The translations under genes and the position numbers were made by a program. The notes beneath the pieces were generated by a model. That model saw only the letters and a program-made list of their open reading frames with translations, did no database searches and was not told where the DNA came from. A stretch of DNA of 64,000 nt from Telluria aromaticivorans (lineage in GTDB: Bacteria; Pseudomonadota; Gammaproteobacteria; Burkholderiales; Burkholderiaceae_D). Below are positions 63,573-64,000 of the stretch, piece after piece. The stretch lies in contig NZ_JABAIV010000004.1 of assembly GCF_013003915.1 (NCBI RefSeq), forward strand, positions 372,001-436,000. Reading direction: 5' to 3'. Positions within the stretch are counted from its first letter, which is position 1; each line of letters starts with the position of its first letter.

Positions 63573-64000
63573 GTTATCTAAAAAAATCGCTCGGCCTGTC
63601 GTTTGCCACACAATATACTGAGATGGCAATACAGTTTATCGGCGTCATGTTCTTGGCCCGGCTGATTACCCCGGAAGAAATCGGAATTTATTCAGTTGCA
63701 GCCTTTCTAATGGCCATGCTGCATGTGTTTCGCGATTTCGGTGTCGGAAAATACCTCATCGCAGTCGAAGAACTAACGCCCGAGCGCATCCGATCGGCGT
63801 ATGGCGTGGCAATTATCTTGGCCGGAGCCATTGCCTTGTTGCTATATTCGTCCGCCCCGCTGGTCGCCGATTTCTACCACGAGCCGCGCGTAGCCGACAT
63901 CCTCGTTGTTATGTCGGCCAGTTTCGCGCTGACGCCGCTGGGTGGCCTCTTGACCGCGATCTTCCGGCGCAACATGGAGTTCAAAAAAATCCTGATTGTC
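63569..64000 (+). CDS. Polysaccharide flippase (Wzx/MATE-like), N-terminal part
   Basis: The first 144 residues are present; the gene runs off the right edge. MSYLKKSLGLSFATQYTEMA, VMFLARLITPEEIGIYSVAAF, FRDFGVGKYL and VVMSASFALTPLGGLLTAIFRRNME are typical of Wzx/RfbX-type polysaccharide biosynthesis transporters with 10-14 helices. It would flip lipid-linked repeat units across the inner membrane. Its ATG overlaps the deacetylase stop (ATGA). Confidence 0.9.
   Translation, partial: MSYLKKSLGLSFATQYTEMAIQFIGVMFLARLITPEEIGIYSVAAFLMAMLHVFRDFGVGKYLIAVEELTPERIRSAYGVAIILAGAIALLLYSSAPLVADFYHEPRVADILVVMSASFALTPLGGLLTAIFRRNMEFKKILIV

Overview
The window is high-GC DNA from a betaproteobacterium, most likely the Oxalobacteraceae (Massilia/Duganella/Telluria-like). 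That placement is an inference from gene content: an exosortase A (XrtA)/PEP-CTERM exopolysaccharide locus, a Burkholderiales-type Tad pilus locus, and a halogenase/SapC/cupin/TonB-receptor locus, all read by eye with no database search. No rRNA, tRNA, CRISPR array, insertion sequence or phage gene was found.

Region 1 (1-7.4 kb, minus strand) is a nutrient-uptake operon: a large TonB-dependent receptor, a flavin-dependent halogenase-like protein, SapC, a cupin/JmjC-like protein and the start of a second halogenase. It is preceded by a well-spaced sigma-70-type promoter with a LacI-family-type operator just downstream.

Region 2 (7.4-19.3 kb) has a GIN-domain (DUF2807) secreted protein and, on the minus strand, a Tad pilus operon in the order flp, tadV, AAA ATPase, rcpC, rcpA, small lipoprotein, tadZ, tadA, tadB, tadC, TadD-like TPR/LytR_C lipoprotein, then a BON lipoprotein. 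A strong intrinsic terminator separates flp from the rest. TadE/F/G pseudopilins are absent from the window.

Region 3 (19.6-32.7 kb) holds a diguanylate cyclase, a 2-hydroxychromene-2-carboxylate isomerase-like protein, an HD-GYP phosphodiesterase, a LysR regulator, a fused indolepyruvate ferredoxin oxidoreductase, the fused isobutyryl-CoA mutase IcmF, a BNR beta-propeller protein with a MoaD/ThiS-like partner, and a 100-aa hypothetical protein.

Region 4 (33-40.4 kb) holds PEP-CTERM accessory genes: the TPR lipoprotein PrsT, two tandem exosortase-associated acyltransferases converging on a ThiF/E1-like adenylyltransferase, a PEP-CTERM substrate protein with a near-consensus sigma-54 promoter, and a GAF-domain protein.

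Region 5 (40.5-45.2 kb, minus strand) contains a polysaccharide export lipoprotein, a secreted trypsin-like protease and a compact HPr-rel-A module (HprK-related kinase, PqqD-like protein, nucleotidyltransferase). The module is preceded by a cysteine-containing Tat-type secreted protein that could be its substrate. This and the acyltransferase/ThiF set are the best candidates for a poorly described system.

Region 6 (45.5-64 kb, plus strand) is the XrtA exopolysaccharide operon: chain-length determinant, tyrosine autokinase, outer-membrane protein, ExeA-like ATPase, polysaccharide deacetylase, FemAB-like protein, glycosyltransferases, exosortase A fused to an EpsI domain, amidotransferase, O-glycosylation ligase, a second deacetylase and the start of a Wzx-type flippase. 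Many genes overlap by a few bases. From about 61 kb base composition shifts visibly toward A/T. Together the locus would build and export a polysaccharide while XrtA processes PEP-CTERM proteins at the inner membrane. The usual PrsK/PrsR regulators and the priming glycosyltransferase are not in the window.
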